Shown here in pieces: positions 11,712 through 23,965 of a stretch of DNA of 64,000 bases (positions are counted from its first letter, which is position 1; every line of letters begins with the position of its first letter). The notes under the pieces were generated by a model, which was given only the letters and a program-made list of their open reading frames with translations, was not told the DNA's origin and ran no database searches. This stretch comes from Acanthochlamys bracteata. Its lineage: Eukaryota > Streptophyta > Magnoliopsida > Pandanales > Velloziaceae. The stretch spans positions 5,208,001-5,272,000 of the forward strand of contig CM034133.1 of the NCBI GenBank assembly GCA_019914995.1, read 5' to 3'. A program made the translations under genes and the position numbers.

Positions 11712-12230
11712 TGTTGGATATAAAGACACTTTGATGAGCTTCTAATCAAACAGTCCACAAATAGCTACTAGTAGTTTACTTTAGTCCAACATAGCTACTA
11801 TGGTATTTATATCCAGATTCATGAAAGGGTTATGTTCAGATTCATAAAAAAGTTATGTTTAGATTCATGAGAAAGTTATATCCAGATTCATAAGAAAGTT
11901 ATGTTCAAATTCACTCTAACTACTATAGAAAGTTATGCTAAGGAACCAATGCTAAAGAGTTATTTTGAAAAGTTAGTTATTTAGTAGATTAGCTATCAAA
12001 AGATTTTCTTGCATCCTATATATATGTCCCAAATATATGAAATTTGGTAAAAACATGCAAAGAGAGAATGCAAGTTGAATGCAAGTAAGGAAGTACAGTT
12101 GTAAGCCTATACTGTAATTTCATCGCATAGTGATATTTTTTTTTGTGTGACCATACCACAGTGAGATTTTCTTATTTTTCTCCACGTATACTTGTGTTGT
12201 GTGAATGTCTCATTCATCTTTAACATTCTA
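11712..12230 (+). repeat. Probable 3' LTR of the copia fragment
   Basis: It begins TGTTGGATATAAAG about 150 bp after the polyprotein end, which is the usual place for a 3' LTR. Inside are tandem variants of CCAGATTCATGAAAGGGTTATGTT at about 11812-11915. The 3' boundary is uncertain because I see no partner copy in the window. Confidence 0.45.
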
Positions 12231-12530
12231 AACTTAGATTGCAAGATCCTAATGTGTGCTATATATTTTGCTGTGCTACTTTTTGTTCATGCACACTACC
12301 GTATTCACAATAAATATTATGATCACCAAATCTTTGTAGAACAGCATGGTAAAAACTCTCATGGACCTTGATATATGTGGTCACATTGTAACATGCCAGA
12401 GCGTTGTAATAGAGGATAAATTACACGGCATTCTCTAAACTATGCGAAACTCATACTTTTTGATAAATACTTCATTCACTTGAAGTTCCTAATGTTGTAG
12501 TTTGCTCATTTCAGCTATCATTTTTGTTGC

Positions 12531-13411
12531 AAGAATTCGGAGGGCAAGAAGATATGATCGTTTGTGGAAAATTGATGGTCATGATCCTTAGGGACACTTT
12601 GTAGCCAAAACGGGTCATTGCTGTGCAATTGGCAAGAAACTCTAGCCTCGCTTGCAGAAGATAAGAGTTCTTGCCATTTCGACATTTGGAAGCAGTCGTA
12701 TATCAAAGCTTGTTCAGTCATTGACAAAGAGCTTGAGCATGACTGCAAGATAGATTCTCTTCATAGTGGCACCACAGCATTGACAGTCGTGAAACAAGTA
12801 GGGATTGATCAAGTTTCGGTTTTGTTAGTTATTCTTTGGATACAAAGTCACTTTTTCCTTCATGAGCTTAATTATTGAGTCCAGCAAATACTTATTGCAA
12901 TTTGTGCGTTTCTATTTATCTTTCACCAATGGCATCAACTTAATCATGCTATTATTGGTCTTTTTCTTCACTGAGGATATTTTTAAACTTCAATAACACA
13001 TAATGTAGTTTGCATGTCTCCTAAGGCAATGCAGAATGTGATGTTAGTAACATCCCAGAACATTGTTTAAGACTTGATACACATCTTTATCTTTTTTGTT
13101 TGTTAAAAATTACTCTTTTTAGTCTTTGTTAGAAAACCTTGTTTATGTACAAGTAATTACAGCTTTCCTTTTATAAAAGTTCAGAAAGTTTCTTATGTTT
13201 CTGCAAAATTGTTGCTGTGAATAACACTAATTACTGTAGGATTTAGTTTATCAATATCTTTGAACTATCAAGTCCAATCAGTATCCAAGTGAAGCTTCTT
13301 GATATTTCTTTTGGCTAGGGTGAACTCATGGTGGTAGCAAATGTTGGTGATTCCCGTGCTGTTTTGGCAACAACTTCTGAAGATGGAACCTTGATCCCTG
13401 TACAGCTTACA
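12531..13411 (+). pseudogene. Decayed protein phosphatase 2C gene fragment with one intron
   Basis: Plant PP2C enzymes are Mg/Mn-dependent Ser/Thr phosphatases. The first exon piece holds a degenerate DGH metal-binding motif in which the usual GPWGHF Trp codon is TAG (near 12590). It is followed, after frameshifts, by LCNWQETLAS and HSGTTALTVVKQ (up to 12797). An intron of 521 bp (12798-13318, GTAGGG...GCTAG, phase 0) leads to GELMVVANVGDSRAVLA, the conserved PP2C motif with the GDSRA core, then a stop near 13412. Upstream exons and the C-terminal half are missing. Because the intron survives, this is a DNA-level fragment, not a retrocopy. Confidence 0.8.
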
Positions 13412-14180
13412 TGAGATTTCCTTCACCCCCTCACGCGCTGCGTTTCATTTCTCTCGTTCGCAAGTTTTTTTCTCTTGTTCTTCCTCCGTCCCGAGCTCGG
13501 GCGAACTCCTTCCCCGGGGCCGATTTCTCGCCGCCGCGACTCATTCTTCCTCTACACTAGTTCAATTCTTTCTCTTATTTGTCTATTTCCTTTAATCCCT
13601 CTTAGTTTTTCCTTTTTCCGGTTCGAACCTAGAGTTTTGTTCGTCGGGCCGGAGCGCTCGTTCGCCGGACGACGATCGAAATTAGGGCTAACGAGCCTTC
13701 AATTCTTCTTTTCCTCTTCCTTCTATGCCGTCCAACACTTTCAATTTCTGATTTTCCGGCGGTTAGTCCTAATTCGTTCGTTGCGGCCGAACCGTTCGTT
13801 CGCCGCCTAGCGAGCAAAATTAGGGCTAGCGAACCTTTAATTTCTACTCACCTAAATCGTCTATGCATTCTGGCGCCTTCAATTTCGGAATTCGTTGCTG
13901 TTCGTCGCCGTCGGCTAGAGCATTCGAACGCCGGCCGTCGAGCGAATTTCAGGTAAAATTTTAAACTATCTTTGTTATATTCTTTGTAAGCATTTTAAAA
14001 GTATAACAACTTCAACGGTTTTGTTTTTTTTTCAAGCTTGTTTCTAGAGAGCTGGAAAGAGTGGCAGTCGGAGAATTTTGAATAGCCGTAGGTATGTGAA
14101 TCCATAAATGCTACTCTTATCAGTTTACTTCTCACTCTTCTTTTCTTTTGATTGCAGAGTGAATGCAATTTCTAGGTGGA
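13412..14180 (+). other. GC-rich block with splice-like signals, possibly the leader of the FAR1-type gene
   Basis: Composition changes sharply to CT/CG-rich. A motif of the type TTCGTTCGCCG...AAATTAGGGCTA...GAGCC occurs twice (about 13656-13700 and 13796-13840), so part is internally duplicated. GATTTCAG followed by GTAAAATTTT (about 13950), a TTTTTCAAG acceptor near 14036, CGTAG followed by GTATGT (about 14091) and TTGATTGCAG (about 14157) could define short 5' exons. They may belong to the FAR1-related transposase that starts at 14811. This is inference; there is no coding evidence. Confidence 0.35.
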
Positions 14181-14810
14181 TGATAATTTTACCCTGGATG
14201 TCTACTGAGAACATGAATGCTACATCGATTTCTACTCGGATATAGAATGATAAAGTTATTTTCTTATTTATTGCAATTTTTTTGATTGTAATTTTTTTTG
14301 AATTTATGAATGCTGAATATAATACCGCTGTGTAAACTTGTGAATACAAGTAATTGTAATTAGAAGTGATTGTAATACTTTTAATGTAAATGTAATACTA
14401 TTATAATGAATATAGTATTGAAATTTTAATGAAGTTTGTTTCGAATGAATGCCTATTATGCTAAAGAAATGATGCGTGAATGGTTTATAGAATATTTAGA
14501 ACACAAACGAATCAAACAGTGAAGGCGCTCTGTTTGTTATTTCAACAGAGCAGTGAAAGCTCTCTGTTTTATAACAGTGAATAATAATGTGTGATGTCAT
14601 TTTTGTTATTCAGCAATAGCAAGTATGTTATATTGGGGGGAGTGCTACACGCTGTTACACGCGGGAAAACGGTGTTACGCGGGAAAACCTATCACCTAAT
14701 AGCTCTCTGTTTTGAGTGTTTTTCTCTGTTTGTATTAGAAAGTCTCTGTTTGTACTAGCTTATGACTATTCTAGCTCTATTATTTCCAACAGTTTTATTT
14801 TGTTAAAATT

Positions 14811-17180
14811 ATGGAGGCTGCTGCATCATCTTCACTTCCCACACCATGTTTAGTAATGACTTTTGAGAGTCTTGACGCTGCTAAATAATTTTATATAAAT
14901 TATGGAAAAGCAGTGGGGTTTAGCGCCGTTATTTGAACAACTCACAAAAGAATTTCGAATTCAAAGAAAGTGAGTATTTGGCAAATGACTTGTGACCGCT
15001 ATGGTAGTCATGGAGGTCATCGACCATAAAAGACAGACGACGGATTCGAGAAAGAAGTGAAGAAAAAAATAAATACGAGTACAGTGAAATGCGGATGCCC
15101 TGCAACATTGAGGATTAAAAAGGAAGCCACTGGAACATAGAAAGTAGTTGGTTATAAAAAAGAGTACAACCACGATCTTGTGAGTCCGACAAAAAAGATG
15201 TGTATTCATGTTTGTAGAAATTTGCCGACTGTAGTTAAGTATTTGATCGACTCATTCCGTGATGAAGACTTACCTGTAAGTAAAATTACAGATACACTTG
15301 ACGGGCCACAAAATGATTTTGATAAAAGAGATTGTTGGAAGCATTTGTGTCGTTCGAAGGAATACAAAAAGCCTATTGGTTGTGATGTTATTGCAGTGTT
15401 GAATTTCTTTAAACAAAAAAGCATGGAAGATCCGAACTTCTTTTATGCATTACAGATTTACAATGAAGCAAGAGCAATAAATTTTTTTAGATCGATGGTT
15501 GATGACGTACTCAATATCATTATTTTGGTGACGTGATTTTTTTTTACACCACTTACCGCAAGAATGTGTATGATATGCCATTTGCTCCATTCATTGGAGT
15601 TAACCATCACATGCAGTCAATCCAGTTTGGTTGTGCATTATTTTTAGATGAGACAGAAGAATCATTTCAGTGACTTTTTGAGACCTGCTTTGCAGCTTTG
15701 GGCGGCCGTGCTCCATTTTCAATAATGACAGATCAAGATAGAGCTATAATTGCAGCAGTTGCTAAGGTATTTTCATATACACGACATAGATTTTGTTTAT
15801 GGCATATTATAAAGAAATTCGCCGAGAAGCTTTCACGCATTTATTTCAAAAAATCAAAACTCAAGAAAGATATCAAGTTGTGTATTCGGAAAAATTGTAT
15901 TCCTAACACTTTTGAAAAGAGCTGAGAGGAATTGCTATCGGCATACGAATTATAAGAGAATGAATGGCTAAAGGAAATATACGAGATTCAAGACAAATGG
16001 GCACCGTTATATCATTTAAATACATTTTATGCTGCCTTGAACACCATTTCATGGGCCGAAAGTATAAATGCTATCTATAAGGAATTTTTCAACCAAGCAC
16101 AACTTTTCGAGAATTTGTATTTAGGAACGATAAATTTTTGAGTCGACTTGTTGAAAGAGAAAAGAAGGAGGATATATTAGTGAGCACTCATGCCGCATTG
16201 TAAATAGTAGTGCCTTTCTTTTGAAAGGTGCAGCAAACGTGTATACGAGAAATGTATACGACAGATTCAAAAAAAATTTGAGAAAGCCCAAGTTGAATAT
16301 GTCTTATATGATGACGAAAAAGGTAATGATGATCGTATGACATATATTTATAAGTCTCGAATTGAGGGGGATCAACGGAAGTGGAATGTCAAGTTCAATT
16401 CAACTACAAAAAATGATAATTGTGAATGCAAATTACTTAAATTTTTGGGGATTCCATGTGGGCACCTTTTAAAGATTTTTCAAAGTCGTGATATAGAGCT
16501 CCCAAATCACTTTGTTCTTAAAGGTAGATGAAAGAGACCAACAAATATAGAACCAAGTATGATACTGCACCAATAAGTGGCCATGAGAAGTCTGATCTAT
16601 TGAGAACTACTGAACTTTAGATGGTTTACAATCAAATGATTTATGAAGCGGCTGAAACCGATAAAGAATACCAAATAATATTGCAAGTATTATAAGAATT
16701 ATCACAAAAGCTAAAAGAAGTAAGAAAGACTGATGATAGGGACAAAATTTCAGTTGATGATCTAGATAGTATAAATGTGAGCTTACTGGCGCTAATTGAT
16801 GCCTCTCAAATTTTGCTTTTAAATACTAATATCTCACAAACGAAAGGAAGAAAAAATAAGAAAATATTTGTAAGAGCACTATTAGAATTAAAGGAGGTTT
16901 GAAAAAAACTACTGCAAAAGCCAAAGCGAAGACAGACAAAAATTGTGCCTATTGTAACAAGTATGGTGTTAAAAATGACAACAAAAATTGTCCAGAAAAT
17001 CCAAATAGAAAGAACAAGACAATTAAGTATAGTAATTTGTTTAATTTGATTCCTATATACTAACTTTGTTTTGGAAAAAGAATTCGAAATTGACATTTGC
17101 CTTTACATTTTTAATTGACAGTTCTTAATAGAGACGATGAAGACAAAAACACAAGTGAAAATGAAGATAGTATTGATGAA
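14811..17180 (+). pseudogene. FAR1-related / MULE-type transposase pseudogene
   Basis: FAR1/FHY3-type proteins are domesticated or mobile Mutator-like transposases. Pieces appear in the canonical order. There is a FAR1 zinc-binding N-terminus (MTFESLDAAK and VKCGCPATLRIKKE pieces, 14860-15125), then a linker (15180-15530). The DDE-type MULE core follows (15530-16100, pieces MPFAPFIGVNHH, IMTDQDRAI and RHRFCLWHI). A SWIM zinc finger CECKLLKFLGIPCGHLLK lies at 16421-16470, and a C-terminal Cys cluster near 16940. The first catalytic Asp before TTYR is replaced by Tyr in an extended T run (about 15538). Many stops occur, so it is inactive. Candidate terminal sequence with tandem ACGCGGGAAAAC words lies at about 14637-14690. 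The 3' end is fused to NLR2. Confidence 0.85.
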
Positions 17181-17185
17181 GAATT

Positions 17186-19666
17186 TGCAGGCAAATTTTC
17201 ATCCCATATCACCAATTTGGATCTGTGTCTCTCAAGAGATTGATGAGGTAAGAATTTTGAAAGAAATTGTTGCATGTCTTGGAGGGGAAACTAGCGGTGC
17301 ACAACACAAAGAACAGCTGGAACTGACGCTGGATCAAGTTGTTAGGCAGAAGAAAGTATTCCTTGTTTTGGATGATGTTTGGGATGCACAAGTATGGGAA
17401 TATTTACTAAGAAAGCCACTACATAATGCAGGCATTTGTAGCAGGATCTTGATCACAACAAGAGATGAAAGTATTGCAAAGAAAATGGGTGCAGTTTACC
17501 AGCATAGAGTAGCCAAGCTGTCAGATGAAGATGGTTGGTCTTTGCTCTCCAGTGTAGTTTTTGAAAATGGTGAGGAAAGAGAAATGCAAGCCCTAAAGCA
17601 GCTAGGCATGCAAATTGTGAAGAAATGCGATGGACTTCCCTTGGCCTTCAAAACGATTGCTGGAGTGCTTAGGAACAAAGAATTGCGTCCCTCAGAATGG
17701 AGTAAAGTTCTGAGAAACCCAATGTGGTCAAGTGACATTTCTGAAGAACTGCTGAGAGTTTTATATATCAGTTACGAGGACCTACCACCTCATCTCAAGC
17801 AATGCTTCCTTTATTTTGCACTCTTCCCCGAGGATTATGTATTTCAACGAGTCTATATCATCCACCTTTGGATTGCAGAAGGTTTTGTAGGAAGCTAAAG
17901 AGGAGTTCGAAGAATTGGGGCTCGAGTATTGGAAGGAGTTGGTGCACCGGAATCTTCTTCAACCTGAATCTGATTACTATGACATCTCAGGTTGCAGAAT
18001 GCACGATCTCTTACGCTCTCTAGCTCAACAACTTGCAGGAGGTGAATGTCGTTGTTTGAACGCGAGAGGTTTGAAAGAAACCTTGTGTCCACTTTCTCAT
18101 TCAATTCCACAAAGGAAGCCTCGACGATTGTACATTACTGGTGAACCTGAATCCATTCCTCAAGTCAATGCTTCCTTGAAAACCCTTATAGCACCATTTA
18201 CCAAAAGAATTTCAAGAGATGAGTTCAGTAGTATAAAGCTTTTAAGGGTTTTAGATCTCCAAGGGCTAGCCATTGAAAAGCTACCAGACTCTTTAGGGGA
18301 CCTTGTGCATCTGAGATCTTTGAACTTGAGCAGTAGCATGGTAACGGAGATACCAGAGAGCATAGGAGCTCTCCGAAATCTACAGTTTTTGTTGCTTTTA
18401 AACTGCAAGAATTTGCATTCTCTCCCAAGAACTATTGGATTGTTAACCAACATGAGTGTTCTTAGTCTCGGCGGGACCCAATTGAATAGCATTCCTCAAG
18501 GAATAGAGAATCTTCAACGACTACAAGTACTTGAAGGAATGGCTGTCCAGAGAAGCGATCACGTCGATAACAAGAGGCAAACACAATCAAGATGCTGTAA
18601 ACTGGCAGATATTAAATCTCTTACCCAGCTGAACTGGCTTGGTATTTGCGGGTTGGAGAGAGCTTCAGGTGGTCTTGAGGCAAGGGCCGCGGCACTAGAA
18701 AGCAAATCTCATCTAACTCGTCTACTTTTGGAATGCAGCATGGAGCTATGTGCGTACAGCGACGGATCAATTTTAAGGATACAAGAGGTTTTTGACAACT
18801 TCTGCCCTCCACCCAGCCTTGATCGGTTAGCCTTCGTGAATTATTTTGGCCGTAAATTGCCAAGCTGGATAATGCCAACTCCATCATCCAATCTAGTCAA
18901 CTTACGACGTTTGGGGTTAATAAATTGTCGTCTATGTGAGCAACTGCCGACATTGGGGCTACTACCACAGCTCGAGCGCCTAAGAATTTGTTCTGCAAAC
19001 TCAGTGGTGCGCATAGGCGCTGAACTCCTTCTGCCATGTGAAGAGCTCCAGACAAGAGAAGGCCAAAAATTGATCTCTCTCTGTTGCTTTCCCAAACTAG
19101 AGATTCTGGAGTTTGGGAACATGCCCAACTGGGAAGAATGGGGATGGCTTGACGAAACGGAGATTGTAAAAAACCAAGACATGTTGGTTTTCCCTCGCTT
19201 GAAAATATTGGGACTGTTCGGCTGTTCTAAACTGAAGTCACTGCCTTGTAGTCTCCTGAATCATGCAGTCATGCTAACAGACTTGCGCATTGCAGAATCC
19301 TTCGAATTGGAAGAGATTCAGAACCTGCAGTTCATCAAGAAGGTGAAGATCAAGAACAATCCCAACCTGAAGAGAATTGCAGACCTGCGGTCCCTCGAAT
19401 GTCTTGTTGTCATTAGCTGCGGCAATCTGAAGGTTGCAGAAGATCTGGATGTGCTTCGGAACATTGTGTTTCAGGATCCAGAAATGGATTCTCTCCCTGA
19501 GTGGGTAAAATCTGCAAAAACCTCAAATAAGCTTCAGATCAATAGCAGAATCGGCGGCCCACTAGAAAAGTATCACGTCACTGATGGATCAGCGTGCATC
19601 GAGTATACCAAGATGACCTTTTCTTTCCACAACACCTCCACTGTTAATCCATTGCAAAGCATTTGA
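17186..19666 (+). pseudogene. NLR2: 5'-truncated NB-ARC-LRR gene with one frameshift
   Basis: Homology to NLR1 starts abruptly at TGCAGGCAAATTTTC (17186, equivalent to NLR1 4247). The coiled coil, linker and P-loop are therefore absent. An ATG at 17137 in transposase-tail DNA is in frame and makes a chimeric ORF (17137-17898) with about 17 foreign residues before the NB-ARC. Kinase-2 LVLDDVW, RNBS-B, GLPLAF and CFLYFALFPED are present. An extra G near 17890 (GTAGGAAGCT against GTAGAAGCT in NLR1) stops that frame. A second frame, 17915-19666, carries MHD (CRMHDLL) and the full LRR region. Without a P-loop it should not bind ATP normally. The NB-ARC is close to identical to NLR1, while the LRR region around 18730-19170 differs mostly by amino-acid changes. 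Confidence 0.9.
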
Positions 19667-20372
19667 CTCCTAAACAACAAACCCTCCCTCTTCAGCCTTT
19701 TATTCTTTTTTGTGTCTCTCTCTCCCCAAAGGTACTACTAACTCCTCTATGCTGCACTACCTAGTTTACTGCTTTATAGAATGACGTCATGATGGCATAC
19801 CACATCGTGGGAGCTCCTCGATCTGTATTCTGGACTTCCAAATTACAATGAGAATAGTCAGGTTGGCAAAATCTGATCATTTCTGTAATGTGAAAGTCCC
19901 AGATTGCGTAAACAGATACCACAGCCTTATTCCTCTTCCTCTCTCTTTTTATATAAAAATATGTATAGTTTGCTCAAAGTGTCCTATAAAATACGATAGC
20001 ATGGTGGAAACTTCTTAAGTTACCACCAAAGAATCCTATCCCTACATTCATTAATAGTGTTGAGTACTATCATAGCAGAACCTTAACCAACGTTAAATTC
20101 AATTCAACCATACTGAACCAAATGTTAAACAGAGAAACTGTATAATTTCTTTGCTTTTAAATTCTAAGGTACATATAACTAGTATTCTTCTGCTTCTTTC
20201 TTGACCTTCACGGGCCTTCTTTATGGCGGAGCTCGTTGGTGTTGGTTTTGAACTATCTTTATCATGAACATATATCATCATGTCACTGAAGTTAATCTAT
20301 GCTTTTAACATAAAGTTAAAAGTAAATCTAACCTGGAGAATGTGTAGATGCTTTTATTACAGTAAAATTTCT
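19667..20372 (+). other. 3' flank of NLR2, interrupted by the Sirevirus
   Basis: Aligns throughout with the NLR1 3' flank (6726-7422). It ends with the target-site copy TTTCT (20368-20372) directly before the LTR. The homologous flank resumes at 30807 with TTTCTGCTTAC, matching TTTCTGCTTTACC at 7418. No gene is present. Confidence 0.75.
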
Positions 20373-21854
20373 TATTGGAACTCTCAAATTAATTTTCAAA
20401 ATAACAATGAATTAAGAATTATGATTTATATTGGACTAACAAGTTAAAATCAAGTTACGCAGAATTAGACAAATCAAACTTATTTTACCTACGATAGACA
20501 ACAATAACAGTCACTAAACGGCCGGCTGCTCTGCTATTGTTAATCAAGCATGCATCGAAAACAGAAGATCCTATAGTCACATTACAGCCAACTGCTGAAG
20601 TATATGAAAATTTTTCTGTAACGCTCAAAACAGAGTATTGGGTTCAACAACAAAACTCCAACTCAAACTCTTCATTTCAAATCTTCTGGACTTATAACTC
20701 ACTGAAACAAATCAGATTATATAAGATCCACAACCAGCAAAAATCCATCCTCTTCATAAAAAGAAAAAGCTCAATAGTCAAGAAAAGAAAGAAAATTATA
20801 CAACTAATTTTGACTCATCAAGTCAACACTGGCAAGTCAAACCAATCCAAAAGTAGACAATCTGGGATGCATTCAATTTGGATAAGCCAACTCAACTCTT
20901 ACATTTGAGGAAACAACTTAGCTGAATCAAGTCTAAAATTACTGGAGGGTAAATTCAAATATCTTTCTACATAGCATTTAATGCCTATGAAGATCTTGCA
21001 CTAAGATAGCCGAAAATGATCGTGAAAGCGGTTGATTAACAGCTGAACAAACTGCTCCGCTCTGTCTTCAAAGTCCACCAACGCAAAAAAGGCACCAACA
21101 GCAATCTTTTTCAACGGGAAGAATCATCCTGCATCCAAATGAAACTCTATAAGAAGGAAAGCAGAGCAATAGAGAACAAGGCATACATGAGCAAAAAGAA
21201 ATATAAAAATTTAACAAGCTCTACAACGTGAAAATCACTCAAGCAAATGAAATCTTGCTGCTGATAATACTGAAGACATCTCTCTCAGCAACTATCTTGA
21301 TCATCTCTTCAGAAAACTTCTGAGAACAATCATTCTTCATGAGATAGATCTTATGCTAAATCCTTTTCATTTTCTTGCAAACCTGTGACAGAAGTACTGA
21401 GGACACCTGGTAAAGAAGCTCGGTTGGAGCTTGGTGAAAATTTTTAAACTTTGTAATAGAGCTAGCATACCAGCCAGAAGGACAGTAGTGTCCAATAAGT
21501 TATAAAGAGTTGTTTTGGTGAAGAAAATCTATAAGAGTGAGTGTGCTTGGTGAAACACTTTCTTCTTGATTTATATGTAGCTTATTAAAAATTTAGTGAA
21601 ACTTTGGCTCTTGTGATAGAGCATCCGTGGATGTAGGCAAAACGATTTTACCGAACCACGTTAAATACTTTGAGTACTATTTTCTTTACCTAAATCACAA
21701 AATACTGTAACATTTCTCTGTCTGTAGGTTTCAGACTGCTAACAGTCGGCTTTACGCTTGTTCTCTGTAGGATCGTTAAACTTTACGAAAATTTGTATTT
21801 TATCAACTTAATTCATCCCTCTCCTCTTGAGTTGATCTTACAGGAGATTCAATA
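20373..21854 (+). repeat. 5' LTR of the Sirevirus-like element
   Basis: Starts TATTGGAACTC, where the partner LTR has TGTTGGAACTT, so the terminal G has mutated. It ends AGATTCAATA against AGATTCAACA in the partner. It shares its last 500 bp with the LTR at 525-2538. Confidence 0.9.
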
Positions 21855-21856
21855 AT

Positions 21857-21868
21857 TGGTATCAGAGC
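21857..21868 (+). other. Primer-binding site (initiator tRNA-Met)
   Basis: TGGTATCAGAGC lies two bases after the 5' LTR and is the standard sequence complementary to the 3' end of plant initiator tRNA-Met. It primes minus-strand DNA synthesis in copia elements. Confidence 0.9.
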
Positions 21869-21916
21869 AGGCATCGAAAAATCAAACGTCTAACAACTTT
21901 AAGTTAAAAGATCCTT

Positions 21917-22810
21917 ATGGCTAACCTTGTTCATATTGTTTTTGAAGGAAGATCCTCCAATAGACCACCACTCTTTGATGGAACCAACTATGAGTACTGA
22001 AAAGTAAAGATGACAATTTTCATTTGAGCACAATACTTCATACTTTGAAAAATTATACGCGATGGATCAATCATGCCAACTAAGGCTAGTCTAGATGGAA
22101 TACGAATTTCAAAAGCAGAACGTGAATACAACGATGAAGACAACAAGTTTATATCAATGAATGACAGAGCCATGAATCTTCTCTACTGCACCTTGGTTCC
22201 AAATGAATTCAACAGAATCAGTGCATGCAACACTGCAAAGAAAATATGGGATCAATTAGAGGTAACACATGAAGTAACCACACAAGTCAAGGAAACCAGA
22301 GTAAATCTATTCTTGCATGATTATGAAAATTTCAAAATGAACCGACGTGAGTCTATTGCTCAAATGTATACTAGATTTACTAATATCACAAATCCTCTGA
22401 AAAATTTAGAAAAGGTCTTCAAACCTGAAGAGCTGAAATGAAAAATACTAAGAGCCGTACTACCCATCTTTAGATAAAAAATAGATGTCATAGAGGAAAA
22501 TCTAACTTTTCGTCAAATGCCTTTGGATGAACTAATTGGTAAACTGATGGCCAAAGAACTGTCCATAAGGAAAAACTGATGAACGTCCTAAAGGAATTGC
22601 ATTAAAAATAAATGACCAGCAGATAAGTGATTCCGTCTCTGATGAAGATATTATACTTCTAAACCGAAAATTTAAAAGTTTTCTTAAAAGAAACAAGTTC
22701 AGAAAAAGAAGGAGTTTGGAAGAAACAATAAATGAGAAGATAGACAAGACACAAATTGTTACAATTGCAACAAAACAGGACATTTCAGAAACGAATGTCT
22801 CTTCTGAAGA
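21917..22810 (+). pseudogene. Sirevirus gag region
   Basis: A frame beginning near 21917 (MANLVHIVFEG) is broken by stops at about 22000 and 22028. A longer open piece at 22073-22441 carries the UBN2-type copia gag core (NTAKKIWDQLEVTHE and the following helix). A CCHC zinc knuckle, C-Y-N-C-N-K-T-G-H-F-R-N-E-C, is readable at about 22757-22798. Gag packages the RNA in cytoplasmic particles. Stops make this copy inactive. Confidence 0.8.
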
Positions 22811-23965
22811 GATTTAAAAACAAAGACGTGAGAAGAAAACGAGGTATGACAGCCTGGAGCGATGATGATGAAAGCTCATTAGAAGATAGTCAGAGTAAGA
22901 TTGAGAAAAATGAAGAAATCAAGTTGTGTCTAATGACAGATCATGAAGACACTAATGAGATAAGCTCTACTGACTATGATGACTCTAATTAAAAACTACA
23001 ACATGTGTTTGATGAAGTGCATGCACCTACATGCTAAAACTGATTACAAAACTATAAAAATATGCATGCATAAGTTTAAGGATAAAAATGAGTGCCTAAG
23101 AAAGAAATACTTACATTAAAAATGCTTTAGAGGACAAGAGAGATGAAATAAAAGAAACACTGCATGCAGATTATGACCATATGAACTTTAAAATATGTGC
23201 ACTACACATTGAAAATAAACGTCTGATGCAAATTAATGAAAAGTTACATATTAAATTAAACGAATGTAAAACTGCTGAACAGATAAGTTGCGTAGAAAGC
23301 TCAAATATAAAAATGATAAAGAAAAATACTGAATTTGAATAATTGAATGAAGCACTAAGTTGAAAAATAGACAGACTGTCATATCCTACCATTCCAGATG
23401 TCAAGCTTTTTATGAATGATTACACTACTATATACGTGAAAGAGAGTAAGCTGAAGAAAGAAAATCAAAAACTGCTTTAAGAAAACAAAAATCTGCAAAG
23501 TAAGAATCTCGATCTAGAAGCTTCACTGGCAAAATTTGTAAAAGAAAATGATAGACTTGATGCAATATTGTGAGCTCAGCGCAGCAAGTACAGAAAAGAA
23601 GGAATAGGGTTTGTACCAACATCTAAAACAACTGGTTAAATAAATCATAAAGTATGAAGATCAGCCTACCATCAGCTATGCAGGTATGCAGGCAGCAAGC
23701 GTGTAGGACAAGAAAAATCTGGTGTCCAAAGCATGCACAGATAATGAGTTATACTTCCCAACATATTTTATTAAATATTTCTATTATAGTAGAAAAGGAG
23801 ATAATATTAATTCTTGCCGGTATAAAAGAACACAAATAAAATAAAAATAATATGAGGTACAAAAAGAACACTTAACAGTACTAACTCTCTAGGATCCAAA
23901 AAATTTGGGTATCTAAGCACTGAAATTTTTTTTTCAGAAAGGAGAAGTGCCAACATAACCGAAAC
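22811..23965 (+). pseudogene. Sirevirus gag C-terminal / spacer region
   Basis: Interrupted, charged, coiled-coil-like coding runs from about 22820 to 23640, with acidic pieces (SDDDESSLEDSQSKIEKN near 22857) and Lys/Glu-rich helices near 23200-23560. A long gag extension before the protease fits the lineage. I cannot assign a separate function. Confidence 0.5.

Noticed and set aside
13475-13810. 111-codon ORF with hydrophobic start
   Set aside because: Sits in a CT-rich, internally duplicated leader-like block; composition alone explains the hydrophobic residues.
14637-14690. Tandem ACGCGGGAAAAC words as a certain MULE terminal repeat
   Set aside because: I could not find the matching inverted copy near 17180, so the end of the element remains unproven.
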